A stretch of DNA of 64,000 nt from Spiractinospora alimapuensis (GCF_018437505.1 NZ_CP072467.1:3868010-3932009); one strand, 5' to 3'. Numbered from the stretch's first letter, positions 26,294-34,831 are shown. Notes: a model not told the origin generated them from the sequence alone. A program made the numbers and translations.

Positions 26294-27238
26294 TCAGACC
26301 ATGCACAGGCAGGTCGCCGACATCATGCTCGCCGTTCCCAGGGCGACGGACACCATCGGGGCCGCGATGACGGCGATGACCGCCACGCCGGTGATCAGAC
26401 GTCGCCGTGGTCGGGGGCGGGGCGGTGGGGAGAGGAGGCGGCGGACCCGCTGGACCGTGCAGGCGCCGGAGGCGGCCAGCGTGTGGCGTTCGGGGGGTTC
26501 GCGGGTCGCGAGGGCACCCAGCGCGTGCACCAGCGGTTCGACTCCCACCTCGCGAGCGGCGGCGTCGTCGGCGCACCACTCGACGAGGACGGGAACGTGC
26601 TGTTCCGCGGCCCGCAGCAGCGGGACCCACGGGAAGGCGGCGGCGAGCAGTCGAACCCATCCCACCAGGAGGTGGTGGAAGCCACGCAGGTGCGCGTTCT
26701 CGTGTGCGAGTACCGCGTCGACCTCGCGCGCGCCCAGGGCGGACAGAGTGCCCCGACTCACCGTGATCCCGAACGCGGTGCCGGGCAGGCAGTAGGCGTC
26801 CCGGTCCGTGGAGTCGAGGAGCCACACCGGGTGTCCGCGCAGCGTGGTGCGCCGTCCCTGGGCGAGTAGGTGGCGCAGGTGGCCGCGTCGCCACCGGGTC
26901 TCCCGTAGGATCCGCCGCACCGCCACCCAGCCCAGTCGGAGGGTCAGGAGTACCGCGCAGATCAGGGTGAGTGCCGCCCACCCCTCGGTTCCGGTGCGGT
27001 GCAGGCCCTGGATCAGGTTGAGGCAGGCGTTGGCGATGCCCTTCAGGCTGGGCCCCGCCGTGGTGGCGACGATCGCCACGGCCACCGCCAACCAGCCGAG
27101 CAGCCAGCCCGCCGTCGACAGCGTCCACAGGGTGAGAGCGCCCCGTGGCCCGAGCCGACGCCCCGCGCCCGCCACGACGTGGTGGCCCAGCACGCTGAGC
27201 GCTACGGCGAGGAGCAGGGTGGCGGCGATGGTGGTCAT
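26294..27238 (-). CDS. M56 family (BlaR1-like) membrane metalloprotease
   Basis: The 314-residue protein has N-terminal helices at about 1-22, 35-60 and 88-108. A cytoplasmic-facing zincin domain follows with AVLAHENAHLRG, in which HExxH is H179-H183. EWCADDAAAREVGVEPL supplies the third-ligand region, and a C-terminal TM lies near 285-305 (LITGVAVIAVIAAPMVSVAL). There is no penicillin-binding sensor domain, as is usual for short actinobacterial M56 proteins. Its ATG overlaps the blaI stop (ATGA). By analogy with BlaR1 it would cleave or inactivate the adjacent BlaI-type repressor on a signal. Confidence 0.9.
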   Translation of the reverse strand: MTTIAATLLLAVALSVLGHHVVAGAGRRLGPRGALTLWTLSTAGWLLGWLAVAVAIVATTAGPSLKGIANACLNLIQGLHRTGTEGWAALTLICAVLLTLRLGWVAVRRILRETRWRRGHLRHLLAQGRRTTLRGHPVWLLDSTDRDAYCLPGTAFGITVSRGTLSALGAREVDAVLAHENAHLRGFHHLLVGWVRLLAAAFPWVPLLRAAEQHVPVLVEWCADDAAAREVGVEPLVHALGALATREPPERHTLAASGACTVQRVRRLLSPPPRPRPRRRLITGVAVIAVIAAPMVSVALGTASMMSATCLCMV

Positions 27239-27618
27239 CGGGCCTCGTCCCGAGGGACGTCGGCCAGGAGTCCGCGCAGGACGTCGACATCCTCCGGCGC
27301 CATCTCGTCGACGAAGCGGAGCAAGGTGTCGTGCGCGTCGTCGCTGGCGGACAGGGCGCCGTGCATGACCTGGGCGGCGTGTGCGGCGCGGTTGGACATG
27401 GCGCGGTAATACCACAGGCGCCCGACCCGCTCTCGCTCCACGCGTTCCTTGCGGCGCAGGTTCTCCAGCACAGTGGCGATGGTGGTGTAGGCCGGCTCCC
27501 GGTCGTCGAGCGTGTCCACGACCTGGCGCACGCTCATCGGCGCCGTGGCGTCCCAGAGCACGTCGAGTACGGCGGCCTCCAGTGGCCCCAGTCCGGTTCT
27601 CCGTGCCGTCTCAGACAT
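27235..27618 (-). CDS. BlaI/MecI/CopY family repressor
   Basis: The 127-residue protein has the penicillinase-repressor winged helix: GLGPLEAAVLDVLWDATAPM, SVRQVVDTL, then YTTIATVLENLRRKERVERE. A C-terminal helical dimerisation and cleavage region follows. The ATG at 27618 has GGAG 7 bases upstream. An in-frame ATG at 27657 that overlaps the preceding stop is an alternative and would add 13 residues. It sits between the PQQ lipoprotein and the M56 gene. The likely operators are the two 15-bp dyads at 30577-30612 at the operon front. Confidence 0.92.
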   Translation of the reverse strand: MSETARRTGLGPLEAAVLDVLWDATAPMSVRQVVDTLDDREPAYTTIATVLENLRRKERVERERVGRLWYYRAMSNRAAHAAQVMHGALSASDDAHDTLLRFVDEMAPEDVDVLRGLLADVPRDEAR

Positions 27619-27649
27619 TCCCCACTCCGCGGGTCCGTTTTGTCCCAGC

Positions 27650-28969
27650 TTAGACATCTCCCTCCGCGGCGTCCGCCGTATCGTCGTCGAGCCGTGTGGG
27701 GACGGCCACGAATCGGTCGCCCTCGCCGTCGGAGTCGACGCGGACCAAGGCGGTCCCGTCCGGTGCGGCGGCCGTGGGCGCCGCCCAGTCCCCGGAGCCG
27801 AGCTCCTCCCCCGTGGCCAGGTCGAGGACGTGCCGGGTGGCTCCGTCGGAGAGGTACACGGCCTCCCCCGTGACCTGGTCGAGTCGCAGGGACGCGGTGT
27901 CCTCGGTGTCCCACACGAGGTCGGTGCCCGCGACCGCCAGCACCACGTCCGTTCCGTCCCGCGTCCCGCTGACCACGGTCGTCGTTCCGTTGGGGGCGCC
28001 ATGGAGGCGGGGTTCGTGGTCCCCGTCGAGTGTGGCGAGCCGTGTCCCCGTTCGCAGGTCGTGCACGGTGTAGGCGTCCGCGCCCTCCTCACCATCGGTG
28101 TCCGATTCGGTGACCTCCCAGCCGAAGACCACGGCCGCGCTGGAGTCCGACACCGGACGTGGGCCGTACACGAGGCGCACCGCGTCGGCGTCCGGGTCGA
28201 GGTCGTCGGGCGGTGCCAGGTCGTCGCTCGTCCACAGTTCCTCGTCGCTCGCGGTGTCCTCGACCCGGTAGGCCCCTCCCGCGTGGGTGAGCAGCGCCCC
28301 CTCGTGTTCGTGCAGCACGGTGGTGTCCGACGCGCGTTCGTCGGCGACGACACGGCCGTCCACGGCGGACAACGCGACCCGCGGACCGGCGCCGTCGCTC
28401 ATGACGCTGCCGCCGGTCTCGGCGAAGACGAGCCCCGGCCCGGCGAGTGTTCCGGGAACGTCGACCGGCCCCCACACCTTGGTGCCGTCAACGGGGTCGT
28501 AGGCGGCCGCGGTCACCCGTGTGGCGGCCAGGCCCTCCTCCGGTGCGGCGTCGCTGTCGAGAAGTACGACGAGCGCCGTACCGTCCGCCCGGGTCGCGGT
28601 GAACGCGGTGCAGCTCGGGTTCCGTGGGGTGGACCAGCGGGTGGTGCCGTCGGCGTCCACCCCAAGGAACCGTAGGTCGGAGTGCTCGTCGTCGGGCATC
28701 GCCAGACCGACGAACCCTTCACCGACCGGCTTGGGATCCGCGGAGAACGGTGCCGTCCACAGCGGATCGGCGTCCAACGGTGGCGGGACGGCGTCGGCGG
28801 GCACGTCGGCGGGGGAGGCGGGTGGGTCGTCGCGGGGCTCCGCGTCGCCGGGATCCTCCAGCTCTCCCGACGCACAGGCGGACACCAGCGCCAGGCTCGC
28901 CACCACCGCCGCGACTCCCCGAATCGGTCCGGTGCCGGACGGGGACCCACGCTCAGGGCGAGGGAACAT
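27650..28969 (-). CDS. PQQ-like beta-propeller lipoprotein
   Basis: The 439-residue protein starts MFPRPERG and has a lipoprotein signal ending in ALVSACAS (lipobox LVSAC). A negatively charged linker follows (DPGDAEPRDDPPASP), then propeller-like repeats with DADGTTRWST, AYDPVDGTKVWGPV and TEDTASLRLDQVTGE. It should sit on the outer face of the membrane. The start overlaps the end of the CcdA-like gene by 17 bases, and its stop touches the region of the BlaI start. In this operon it may be a scaffold or sensor for the redox proteins; that is inference. Confidence 0.85.
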   Translation of the reverse strand: MFPRPERGSPSGTGPIRGVAAVVASLALVSACASGELEDPGDAEPRDDPPASPADVPADAVPPPLDADPLWTAPFSADPKPVGEGFVGLAMPDDEHSDLRFLGVDADGTTRWSTPRNPSCTAFTATRADGTALVVLLDSDAAPEEGLAATRVTAAAYDPVDGTKVWGPVDVPGTLAGPGLVFAETGGSVMSDGAGPRVALSAVDGRVVADERASDTTVLHEHEGALLTHAGGAYRVEDTASDEELWTSDDLAPPDDLDPDADAVRLVYGPRPVSDSSAAVVFGWEVTESDTDGEEGADAYTVHDLRTGTRLATLDGDHEPRLHGAPNGTTTVVSGTRDGTDVVLAVAGTDLVWDTEDTASLRLDQVTGEAVYLSDGATRHVLDLATGEELGSGDWAAPTAAAPDGTALVRVDSDGEGDRFVAVPTRLDDDTADAAEGDV

Positions 28970-29813
28970 CGTCCCGCTCCTCGTGACGTCTCGCCCGTGC
29001 CCGACGCACCTGGTAGAGGCCGGCACCGAGCAGTCCCACGGCGACCAGCCCGACCAGCAGCAGGTCAACACTCGAACCGATCCGAAGCAGCGGGCCCTGG
29101 ACCTGGTAGGCGATCTCCTCCAACCACGCCGATCCGGGGAGACCCGTCAACGAGGCCGTCCCGTCGTACACCAGGAAGACGACACCGATCCCGATGAACA
29201 GCAGTCCCGACACGATGCTGTTGGTGTGCAGCCGCAGCGGACCCAGGGTGAAGCCTCGGCCGCGCAGCCAGCGGCGCCGCCCGAGGTCGAACCGGTTCCA
29301 CACCAGGGCGAGCAGGAAGAGGGGGAGCGCCATGCCCAGCGCGTAGCAGGCGAGCAGCACACCACCGCGCACGACACCGCCGGTCGCCGCGACGGTGAGC
29401 ACCGCACCCAGGATCGGGCCGGAGCAGAACCCCGCGAACCCGTAGACCGCGCCCAGGCCGAAGATCGACGCCACGCCGGCGCGGCCGGCGAATCGGTTCT
29501 GTAGTCGCGCCGGTACCGCCCACGCGAACCCCAGCCCCAGGAGCTGCAGCACACCGAGCGCGATGATGACCCACCCGGCGACCAGGATCAACGTGGCGCG
29601 GTGCCCGTAGAACAGGGTGCTCACGGCCGCCGATCCGGCGCCCAGCGGGACCAGCGTGACGCACAGTCCGGCGTAGAAGACGGCGGTGCGGGCGAGAAGT
29701 TGGGCGGAGCTCTGGAACGCGTAGGCGAAGAAGGACGGCAACAACAGCGCCGCGCAGGGGCTGAACAGCGCGAGCAGGCCCCCCGCGATCGCGGCCACGT
29801 ATCCGACGTCCAT
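28953..29813 (-). CDS. CcdA/DsbD-like membrane thiol-electron transporter
   Basis: The 286-residue protein has about six to seven TM helices. The two family cysteines are in LFSPCAALLLPSF (TM1) and GFCSGPILGA (TM4), the pair that passes electrons through the membrane in CcdA/DsbD. It ends in a basic tail (RRARARRHEE). It follows the DsbA-like lipoprotein by 3 bases, so it is a natural reductant for the CPFC and CPNC proteins in the same operon. No cytochrome c maturation genes are nearby. Confidence 0.88.
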   Translation of the reverse strand: MDVGYVAAIAGGLLALFSPCAALLLPSFFAYAFQSSAQLLARTAVFYAGLCVTLVPLGAGSAAVSTLFYGHRATLILVAGWVIIALGVLQLLGLGFAWAVPARLQNRFAGRAGVASIFGLGAVYGFAGFCSGPILGAVLTVAATGGVVRGGVLLACYALGMALPLFLLALVWNRFDLGRRRWLRGRGFTLGPLRLHTNSIVSGLLFIGIGVVFLVYDGTASLTGLPGSAWLEEIAYQVQGPLLRIGSSVDLLLVGLVAVGLLGAGLYQVRRARARRHEERDDVPSP

Positions 29814-29816
29814 GGG

Positions 29817-30572
29817 TTACCTGTCCGCCTCGGCGAGCGCTCGGTCCACGCTGGCGGTGAAGACCTCCAGCGGCTGCGCGCCCATCACGGGTTCGCCGTT
29901 GATGAGGAAGGCCGGGGTTCCGCTGATCCCCAACTGTTGGCCCTCCGCGAGGTCCTCGTCGACCGCGGCCGCCAGCGCGTCGTCCGCCATGTCCTCGCGG
30001 AGCCGCTCCCCGTCCAGGCCGGCTTCGTCCGCGGTGTGTTCGATCTCGTCGAGGAGGTCCCCGCCGGCTTCGCCGAGCTCCTCCAGGTCAGCGAAGACGG
30101 CGTGGTGGTACTCCCAGAACTTGTCCTGTTCCGCGGCGGCCGCGGCGCCGAGGGAGAGGACCTGTGAGTCCTCGCCGAGGTAGGGGAACTCCCGCCATTC
30201 GATCCGCAGCGTCCCCTCGTCGGCGTACTCCTCGATCAGGGTGGGTTGCGTGTCGTCCACCCAGCGCTTGCAGAAGGGGCACTGGTAGTCGGAGTACGCG
30301 ATGAGGACGACCGGGGCGTCGACGTCGCCGATCGCCATGGGGTCGTCGGGGTCGCGCCGGGCCAGTCCCTCGCCGGCCTCACGCATTTCGGCGGTCACCC
30401 CGGTGGTGGTGTCCTCGTCGGGGGCGGTCTGGGTGTCGCCCTCGTCCTGCGCGCAGGAGGCGGTGAGGGCGACGAGCGCCAGCCACGCGAGGTGACGGTG
30501 CCAGCGGCCGCGGGCGGCTCGTGGGAGGAACGACACGGACGGACCCCAATCCCGGGTGATCGGTACCAACAT
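29817..30572 (-). CDS. DsbA-like thioredoxin-fold lipoprotein (CPFC)
   Basis: The protein has a basic n-region, a hydrophobic stretch LAWLALVALTASC with a lipobox, and an acidic linker. A DsbA domain follows with YSDYQCPFCKRWVDD at the active site and LGISGTPAFLINGEPVMG as the cis-Pro loop. It is the first gene of the six-gene operon. ATG at 30572 is only 4 bases from an operator, which suggests a leaderless transcript or a later start. GTG at 30536 would give a more standard lipoprotein signal length. Neither has a clear ribosome binding site. Confidence 0.88.
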   Translation of the reverse strand: MLVPITRDWGPSVSFLPRAARGRWHRHLAWLALVALTASCAQDEGDTQTAPDEDTTTGVTAEMREAGEGLARRDPDDPMAIGDVDAPVVLIAYSDYQCPFCKRWVDDTQPTLIEEYADEGTLRIEWREFPYLGEDSQVLSLGAAAAAEQDKFWEYHHAVFADLEELGEAGGDLLDEIEHTADEAGLDGERLREDMADDALAAAVDEDLAEGQQLGISGTPAFLINGEPVMGAQPLEVFTASVDRALAEADR

Positions 30573-30576
30573 GAGT

Positions 30577-30612
30577 TCTATGGACCATAGAGGAACCTCT
30601 ATGCTACATAGA
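30577..30612. promoter_or_regulatory. Twin 15-bp operators of the Dsb/BlaI divergon
   Basis: TCTATGGACCATAGA (30577-30591) and TCTATGCTACATAGA (30598-30612) share the pattern TCTATGnnnCATAGA, with centres exactly 21 bp apart. They lie between the divergent DsbA-like and CPVC membrane-protein genes. BlaI-family dimers bind short dyads of this size, so the operon's own BlaI is the likely ligand. Confidence 0.75.
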
Positions 30613-30675
30613 AGAATGACGGGATGGGCTGTGATCGCGACAACAGTCCACGGCACCGGATGAGGGGGAGAGCAC

Positions 30676-31149
30676 GTGCGAACCTGGACCACACGGCAGT
30701 GGTGGGCGGCCGTCGCCGGCACCCTCGGATCCCTCGTCGTCCTCGGCGTACCGTCGGTGCTCATTCCCAACGGCCTGTTCGCACGGGAGATCGCCCCCAC
30801 CTGGTGGTCCTATCCCGTGTGGGTGGTCACCGCGGTGCTCGCCGGCCTGCTGATCGCGACCTACGCCGGGCCGCGTGGCGGGGAGACCTGCCCCACGCGC
30901 GCCGACCGCAAGGGGCTCGCCGGCGGACTGCTCGCCTGGTTCGCGATCGCCTGTCCCGTCTGCAACAAGCTGGTGCTGTTGGCCCTGGGCTACTCCGGTG
31001 CCCTGGCCTGGTTCGCCCCACTCCAGCCGGTGCTTGCCGTCGTCGGAGTGGGCCTCCTCGTCCTCGCGCTGCGGATCCGACTCCGTCGCGCCACTCCCAC
31101 ACCCGCGGCGTCGGGGCGCGACGCCTCCACAGAGGAACCGGTCGCCTGA
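30676..31149 (+). CDS. Small membrane protein with CPVC motif
   Basis: The 157-residue protein has four TM helices: about 8-30, 46-68, 83-105 and 110-135. A loop carries GGETCPTRADRKG, and IACPVCNKLVLLALGYSGAL lies within or at the edge of TM3. A CxxC at a membrane surface plus another cysteine suggests a thiol-redox or metal-linked role. I do not recognise a named family. The GTG start has GGGGGAGA upstream. It is divergent from the Dsb operon and shares its operators, so it is probably co-regulated. Confidence 0.82.
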   Translation: MRTWTTRQWWAAVAGTLGSLVVLGVPSVLIPNGLFAREIAPTWWSYPVWVVTAVLAGLLIATYAGPRGGETCPTRADRKGLAGGLLAWFAIACPVCNKLVLLALGYSGALAWFAPLQPVLAVVGVGLLVLALRIRLRRATPTPAASGRDASTEEPVA

Positions 31150-31226
31150 CCCCCCGGTGTCCCGGGACGGAGTAGGGGGCGGAGCTATTCTGATCATGTT
31201 CGGCGCCAACCCGGGAGGCATCCAGC

Positions 31227-31805
31227 ATGACCAGCGGTCCAGGAACCCATCGCACGCGGATCGGCTCCCTGGAAGTGGACCTTCCCCTGGTTCGTGTCAA
31301 CGACCAGCTCACCATCGCCCTGCTGATGACGATCGACCACGGCGTGTCCTTCATCGAGACCGCGGGCGGGGAGTTGGCCGAGGCCCTGCGCGACCTGCGG
31401 CCTGAGGTGGTCGTTTCCGCCGCGACGCTGGGGATCCCCGTCGCGTTGGAGGTGTCACGCGGTCTCGGCCTCGACGACTACGTCATCCTGCAGAAGACCC
31501 AGAAGGTACACCTGGGTGACGCCCTGGCCGAACCTGTCGACTCCGTGACCACCGACGCCGCCCAGACCCTGCTCCTGGACCGGGCCCGCGTGGACGCGGT
31601 GCGCGGCCGCCGCGCCGTGTTCGTCGACGACGTGCTCTCCACCGGTTCCTCGGCCGCCGCGTCCCTGCGCCTCCTCCGCCGCGCCGGCGCGGCGGTCGTC
31701 GGCGCCGGCTTCCTCCTGGAGGAGGGCGACACCGGGCGGGCCGCACTCGCGGAGTACACCGACGTGGTCCGCTCGCTGGGCACCATCCCGGTCTTCACCT
31801 CGTGA
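31227..31805 (+). CDS. Purine-type phosphoribosyltransferase
   Basis: The 192-residue protein has the PRPP-binding motif RRAVFVDDVLSTGSSAAASL (two acidic residues then STGSS) near residue 135. The upstream region VVVSAATLGIPVALEVSRGL is the position of the pyrophosphate loop. Overall layout and length fit adenine or xanthine phosphoribosyltransferase relatives, which make nucleotides from free bases and PRPP. It lies 77 bases after the CPVC gene and could be transcribed from the same promoter or alone. The base specificity cannot be set from sequence. Confidence 0.85.
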   Translation: MTSGPGTHRTRIGSLEVDLPLVRVNDQLTIALLMTIDHGVSFIETAGGELAEALRDLRPEVVVSAATLGIPVALEVSRGLGLDDYVILQKTQKVHLGDALAEPVDSVTTDAAQTLLLDRARVDAVRGRRAVFVDDVLSTGSSAAASLRLLRRAGAAVVGAGFLLEEGDTGRAALAEYTDVVRSLGTIPVFTS

Positions 31806-31926
31806 CCTGACGCCGCCCGCGCACCGCGCCCGCCTCACCGGGAAAAGTCGTCGAGAGCCTGTGGGCGAGTGTGTCTCCGTACGAGCGTGGGGTATCGATC
31901 CTCTAGATCCCCCACGGGAGGGCCGC

Positions 31927-33036
31927 GTGACCCATCCTGGTTACTCGACACTGTTGAACCTGGCCCCCGACGACGCCTGGCGGCGCGCACTGGAGGCCGC
32001 CCCGCGTCACCTGTTCGTTCCCCGGGTGGCCGCGACCGACCAGTTGCTGGACCGGGACCGCGATCCGGACGCGTGGTGGGCCGCGGTCGCGGGCGACACC
32101 GCGATCGTCACGCAGGTGGACGACGGGCGCAGCGATCTCTCCGTGGCCGGGAGTCCGTCGAGTTCCACCACCCTGCCCAGCCTCGTGTTCGAGTTCCTGC
32201 GGCTGCTGGACCCCTACGTCGGCGATCGGGTGCTGGAGATCGGGACCGGTACGGGCTGGACGGCGGCGTTGCTGTCGGCCCGGCTCGGGGCGGAGAACGT
32301 GACGTCCATCGAGGTGGACCAGGCTGTGGCCGCCCAGGCGAGAGCGAACCTGAATGACGCCGGCCTCGCGCCGACGCTGGTCACGGGGGACGGGTCCGCT
32401 GGTCACCCGAGCGGCGCGCCGTACGACCGGGTACACATCACCTGCGCTGTGCGCGAGATCCCCTACGCCTGGGTGGAGCAGAGTCGACCTGGCGGGAGGA
32501 TGGTGTTGCCCTGGCTGCCCAACCACGTACGGGGACACACGGTGGTGCTGACGGTCGCCGACGGCCGGGCGGTGGGGCGGATTGGTGACGTCACCACCTA
32601 CATGATGCTGCGTGGCCAGCGCGAGGACTTGGTGCGGCCCTCCGGCACGGCGCGAACCCACACACCTCGCGTCGACCCCCGTCGCATCGCCGCCGCCGGC
32701 CCGGGATTCCTGGTGGTGCTGGCCGCTCTCGCGCCGGGCCTGCGGGTCGCCAGGATGGAACCCTCGGGGGAGATCGGGCTGCGGCACGGTCCGAGTGCCT
32801 CCTACGCCAACCGTCGCCCGAGCGAGGTGGGGGGAGGCTTCGTCGTCACGGAGCTGGGATCCGCCGCGCTGTGGGAAACGCTGGAAGCCGCCTACCTCGC
32901 GTGGCTCGAACTCGACTCCCCTCCCGCGGAGCGGTTCGGTCTCGTCGTCGACAGAGCGGGTGAACACCTCTGGCTCGACCAGCCGGAGAACCGAGCAACG
33001 GAGATCCCCCAAGGGGCAAGCATGAGAAAGAAGTGA
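31927..33036 (+). CDS. Protein-L-isoaspartate O-methyltransferase-like enzyme
   Basis: The 369-residue protein has the PCMT core: RHLFVPRVAATDQLLDRD, a Thr/Ser-rich segment GSPSSSTTLPSLVFEFLRLL, and motif I VLEIGTGTGWTAALLSARLG. YDRVHITCAVREIPYAW and GGRMVLPW follow. About 130 extra C-terminal residues replace the short end of repair-type PCMT. Actinobacteria use such enzymes both in protein repair and as modification enzymes for ribosomal peptides. The GTG at 31927 has GGGAGG 5 bases upstream. It overlaps the small zinc-knuckle ORF by 4 bases. Confidence 0.85.
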   Translation: MTHPGYSTLLNLAPDDAWRRALEAAPRHLFVPRVAATDQLLDRDRDPDAWWAAVAGDTAIVTQVDDGRSDLSVAGSPSSSTTLPSLVFEFLRLLDPYVGDRVLEIGTGTGWTAALLSARLGAENVTSIEVDQAVAAQARANLNDAGLAPTLVTGDGSAGHPSGAPYDRVHITCAVREIPYAWVEQSRPGGRMVLPWLPNHVRGHTVVLTVADGRAVGRIGDVTTYMMLRGQREDLVRPSGTARTHTPRVDPRRIAAAGPGFLVVLAALAPGLRVARMEPSGEIGLRHGPSASYANRRPSEVGGGFVVTELGSAALWETLEAAYLAWLELDSPPAERFGLVVDRAGEHLWLDQPENRATEIPQGASMRKK

Positions 33037-33140
33037 ACCGCGTCGGCTGCGGCGGCAGGAAGACCGTTCCCGAATCTCAGGACGGGAAGGTCATCCAGGT
33101 CCCCTGCCCGCTGTGCAACGGAACCGGAAAACAGCCGTAA
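33033..33140 (+). CDS. 35-residue zinc-knuckle-like small protein
   Basis: The GTG overlaps the methyltransferase stop (GTGA), which supports translational coupling. The peptide begins VNRVGCGGRKTV and ends VPCPLCNGTGKQP. CPLCNGTGK matches one CxxCxGxG arm of DnaJ-type zinc ribbons, and CGGRKTV could supply a third ligand. It could be a small metal-binding partner or an acceptor for the methyltransferase. Length makes coding status uncertain, but the overlap and motif argue for it. Confidence 0.5.
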   Translation: MNRVGCGGRKTVPESQDGKVIQVPCPLCNGTGKQP

Positions 33141-33236
33141 CTGGTGGACATACCCCCAGGGACCTGAGAACCCTCGACGCTGCGTCGTGGAGAAATCGAT
33201 GGCTGACCCCGGCGGTGTTCGGTAGCCTCCGGCGCT

Positions 33237-33996
33237 ATGGACGACCAGCACTTCCTCACTACCGTCGCGGACGCGCTCCACGGGCTTCCCACGGTGGAGG
33301 CCGTCACCCTGGGGGGCTCTCGGGCGCAGGGCACCCATCGGTCGGACAGCGACTGGGACTTCGCCATCTACTACCGGGGTGATTTCCGGCCACAGGACCT
33401 GCGGGACCTGGGCTGGGAAGGGGAGGTCTCCGAGGTCGGTGGGTGGAGTAGTGGCGTGTTCAACGGTGGGGCATGGCTGCGTGTCGAGGACCGCCCCGTG
33501 GACGTCCACTACCGTGACCTGGACGTCGTCGAAGACCAGGTCGCGAAGGCCACCGCCGGCGAGTTCCAGGTGGAACCGTTGATGTTCCACCTGGCCGGGA
33601 TCCCGAGCTATCTGGTGGTGGGAGAACTGGCGATCCACCAGGTGCTCCGGGGCGTTCTCCCCAACCCCGACTATCCGCCGGCCCTGCGCCACGCGGCACC
33701 GCCGGTGTGGTCCGGCCAAGCCGACTTCACCCTCCTCTACGCCGAACACAACCATGCTCCCCATGGACGCCTCGCCCCAGTGCGCCGGCATGATGGCCGT
33801 CGCCGCGTCCCAGTACGCGCACGCCATTCTCGCCAGCCGTGGAGAGTGGGCCACCAACGAGAAGACTCTCCTGGACCGGGCCGGCCTCCGGGGCGTCGAC
33901 GCCATCATCGCCGGAATGACGCCGGACCCGTCGACACTCGCCGCGGCCGTGGCCCACCTGCGCCGACTCGGGCACGAACGTCTCGACGCCGACTGA
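33237..33996 (+). pseudogene. Nucleotidyltransferase, frameshifted
   Basis: The first frame encodes GGSRAQGTHRSDSDWDFAIY, the GS-x-D-x-D catalytic motif of the nucleotidyltransferase superfamily, and runs intact to HAPHGRLAP. There the sense continues in the +1 frame as CAGMMAVAASQYAHAILASR and then GEWATNEKTLLDRAG to a stop at 33996. The switch lies near 33765-33785 at a CCCC run. Joined, the product would be about 250 residues, normal for the family. It is either a real inactivating indel or a sequence error. Confidence 0.75.
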
Positions 33997-34045
33997 CCCC
34001 GCGCGTCACCTCTGGAATGTCAGCCGTGAGGGGGACAGTAGAGGT

Positions 34046-34784
34046 ATGACAACGCCGCGTCCCGCCCCGAACAGCACCCCACCCGTGGTCCTCGTCCCCG
34101 GATACTGGTTGGGCGGGTGGGCGTGGGACGCCGTGGCGGATCGGCTGCGGGACCTCGGGCATCCGGTGCACGCGGAATCCCTGCCGGGACTGGAGTCCGC
34201 CTCCACCCCCCGCGCGGGTGTCCGTTTCGCGGACCACCGGGAGGCGGTCGTGGAGACCCTGCGCAGCGAGGACTCTCCCCTCGGTCCTGGTCGCACACAG
34301 CGGAGGCGGCGCGGTCGCGACGGCGGCGCTCGACACGACACCGGACTCCGTGCGACGGGTGATCTACGTGGACAGCGGACCGGTGTCCGACGGCCACATC
34401 CCACGCCCCGACCTGCCGGCCGACGTGGTCGAGATCGACCTGCCCCCGCTGGACGAGATGGACGCGATGGGCGCGAGCCTCGACGGCCTCGACGACAACG
34501 CCCGCCAACGCTTCCAGGACTGGGCGCTGCCCCACCCGGCGGGCACGCTCCGCGAACCGATCCCCCTGCGTGACCCCCGGCGGAACGACACCCCAGCCAC
34601 GATGATCTGCTGCTCCATCACCAGCGACACCGTGCGCCAACTCGCCGCGGCGGGCTCGGACATGTTCGCCCCAGTGGCCCAGCTCAACCACGTCACCTTC
34701 GTCGACCTCCCCACCGGACACTGGCCCATGTGGTCCCGACCGATCGACCTCGCCGACGCGATCTCCGCCGCCGCGCGGGACTGA
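34046..34784 (+). pseudogene. Alpha/beta hydrolase, frameshifted
   Basis: The first frame gives VVLVPGYWLGGWAWDAVADR, the oxyanion region of an alpha/beta hydrolase, up to AVVETLRSEDSP. The second frame continues with SVLVAHSGGGAVATAALD (nucleophile elbow with the catalytic serine) and ends with LPTGHWPMWSRP (catalytic histidine). The junction is at about 34272-34284, again at a CCCC run. The joined protein would be about 245 residues, a normal length. As with the gene before it, a true mutation and an assembly error are both possible. Confidence 0.75.
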
Positions 34785-34800
34785 GGCGCCGACCACCGGC

Positions 34801-34831
34801 TTGACCTTCCCACCGTGGGAGGCCGCATAGT
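34801..34831 (+). promoter_or_regulatory. MerR-type promoter with 19-bp spacer
   Basis: TTGACC (34801-34806) and CATAGT (34826-34831) are separated by exactly 19 bases. The spacer holds the dyad TTCCCAC-C-GTGGGAG. This over-long spacer with a central dyad is the hallmark of MerR-activated promoters. The start codon is only 7 bases after the -10 box, so the mRNA is likely leaderless. Confidence 0.8.
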
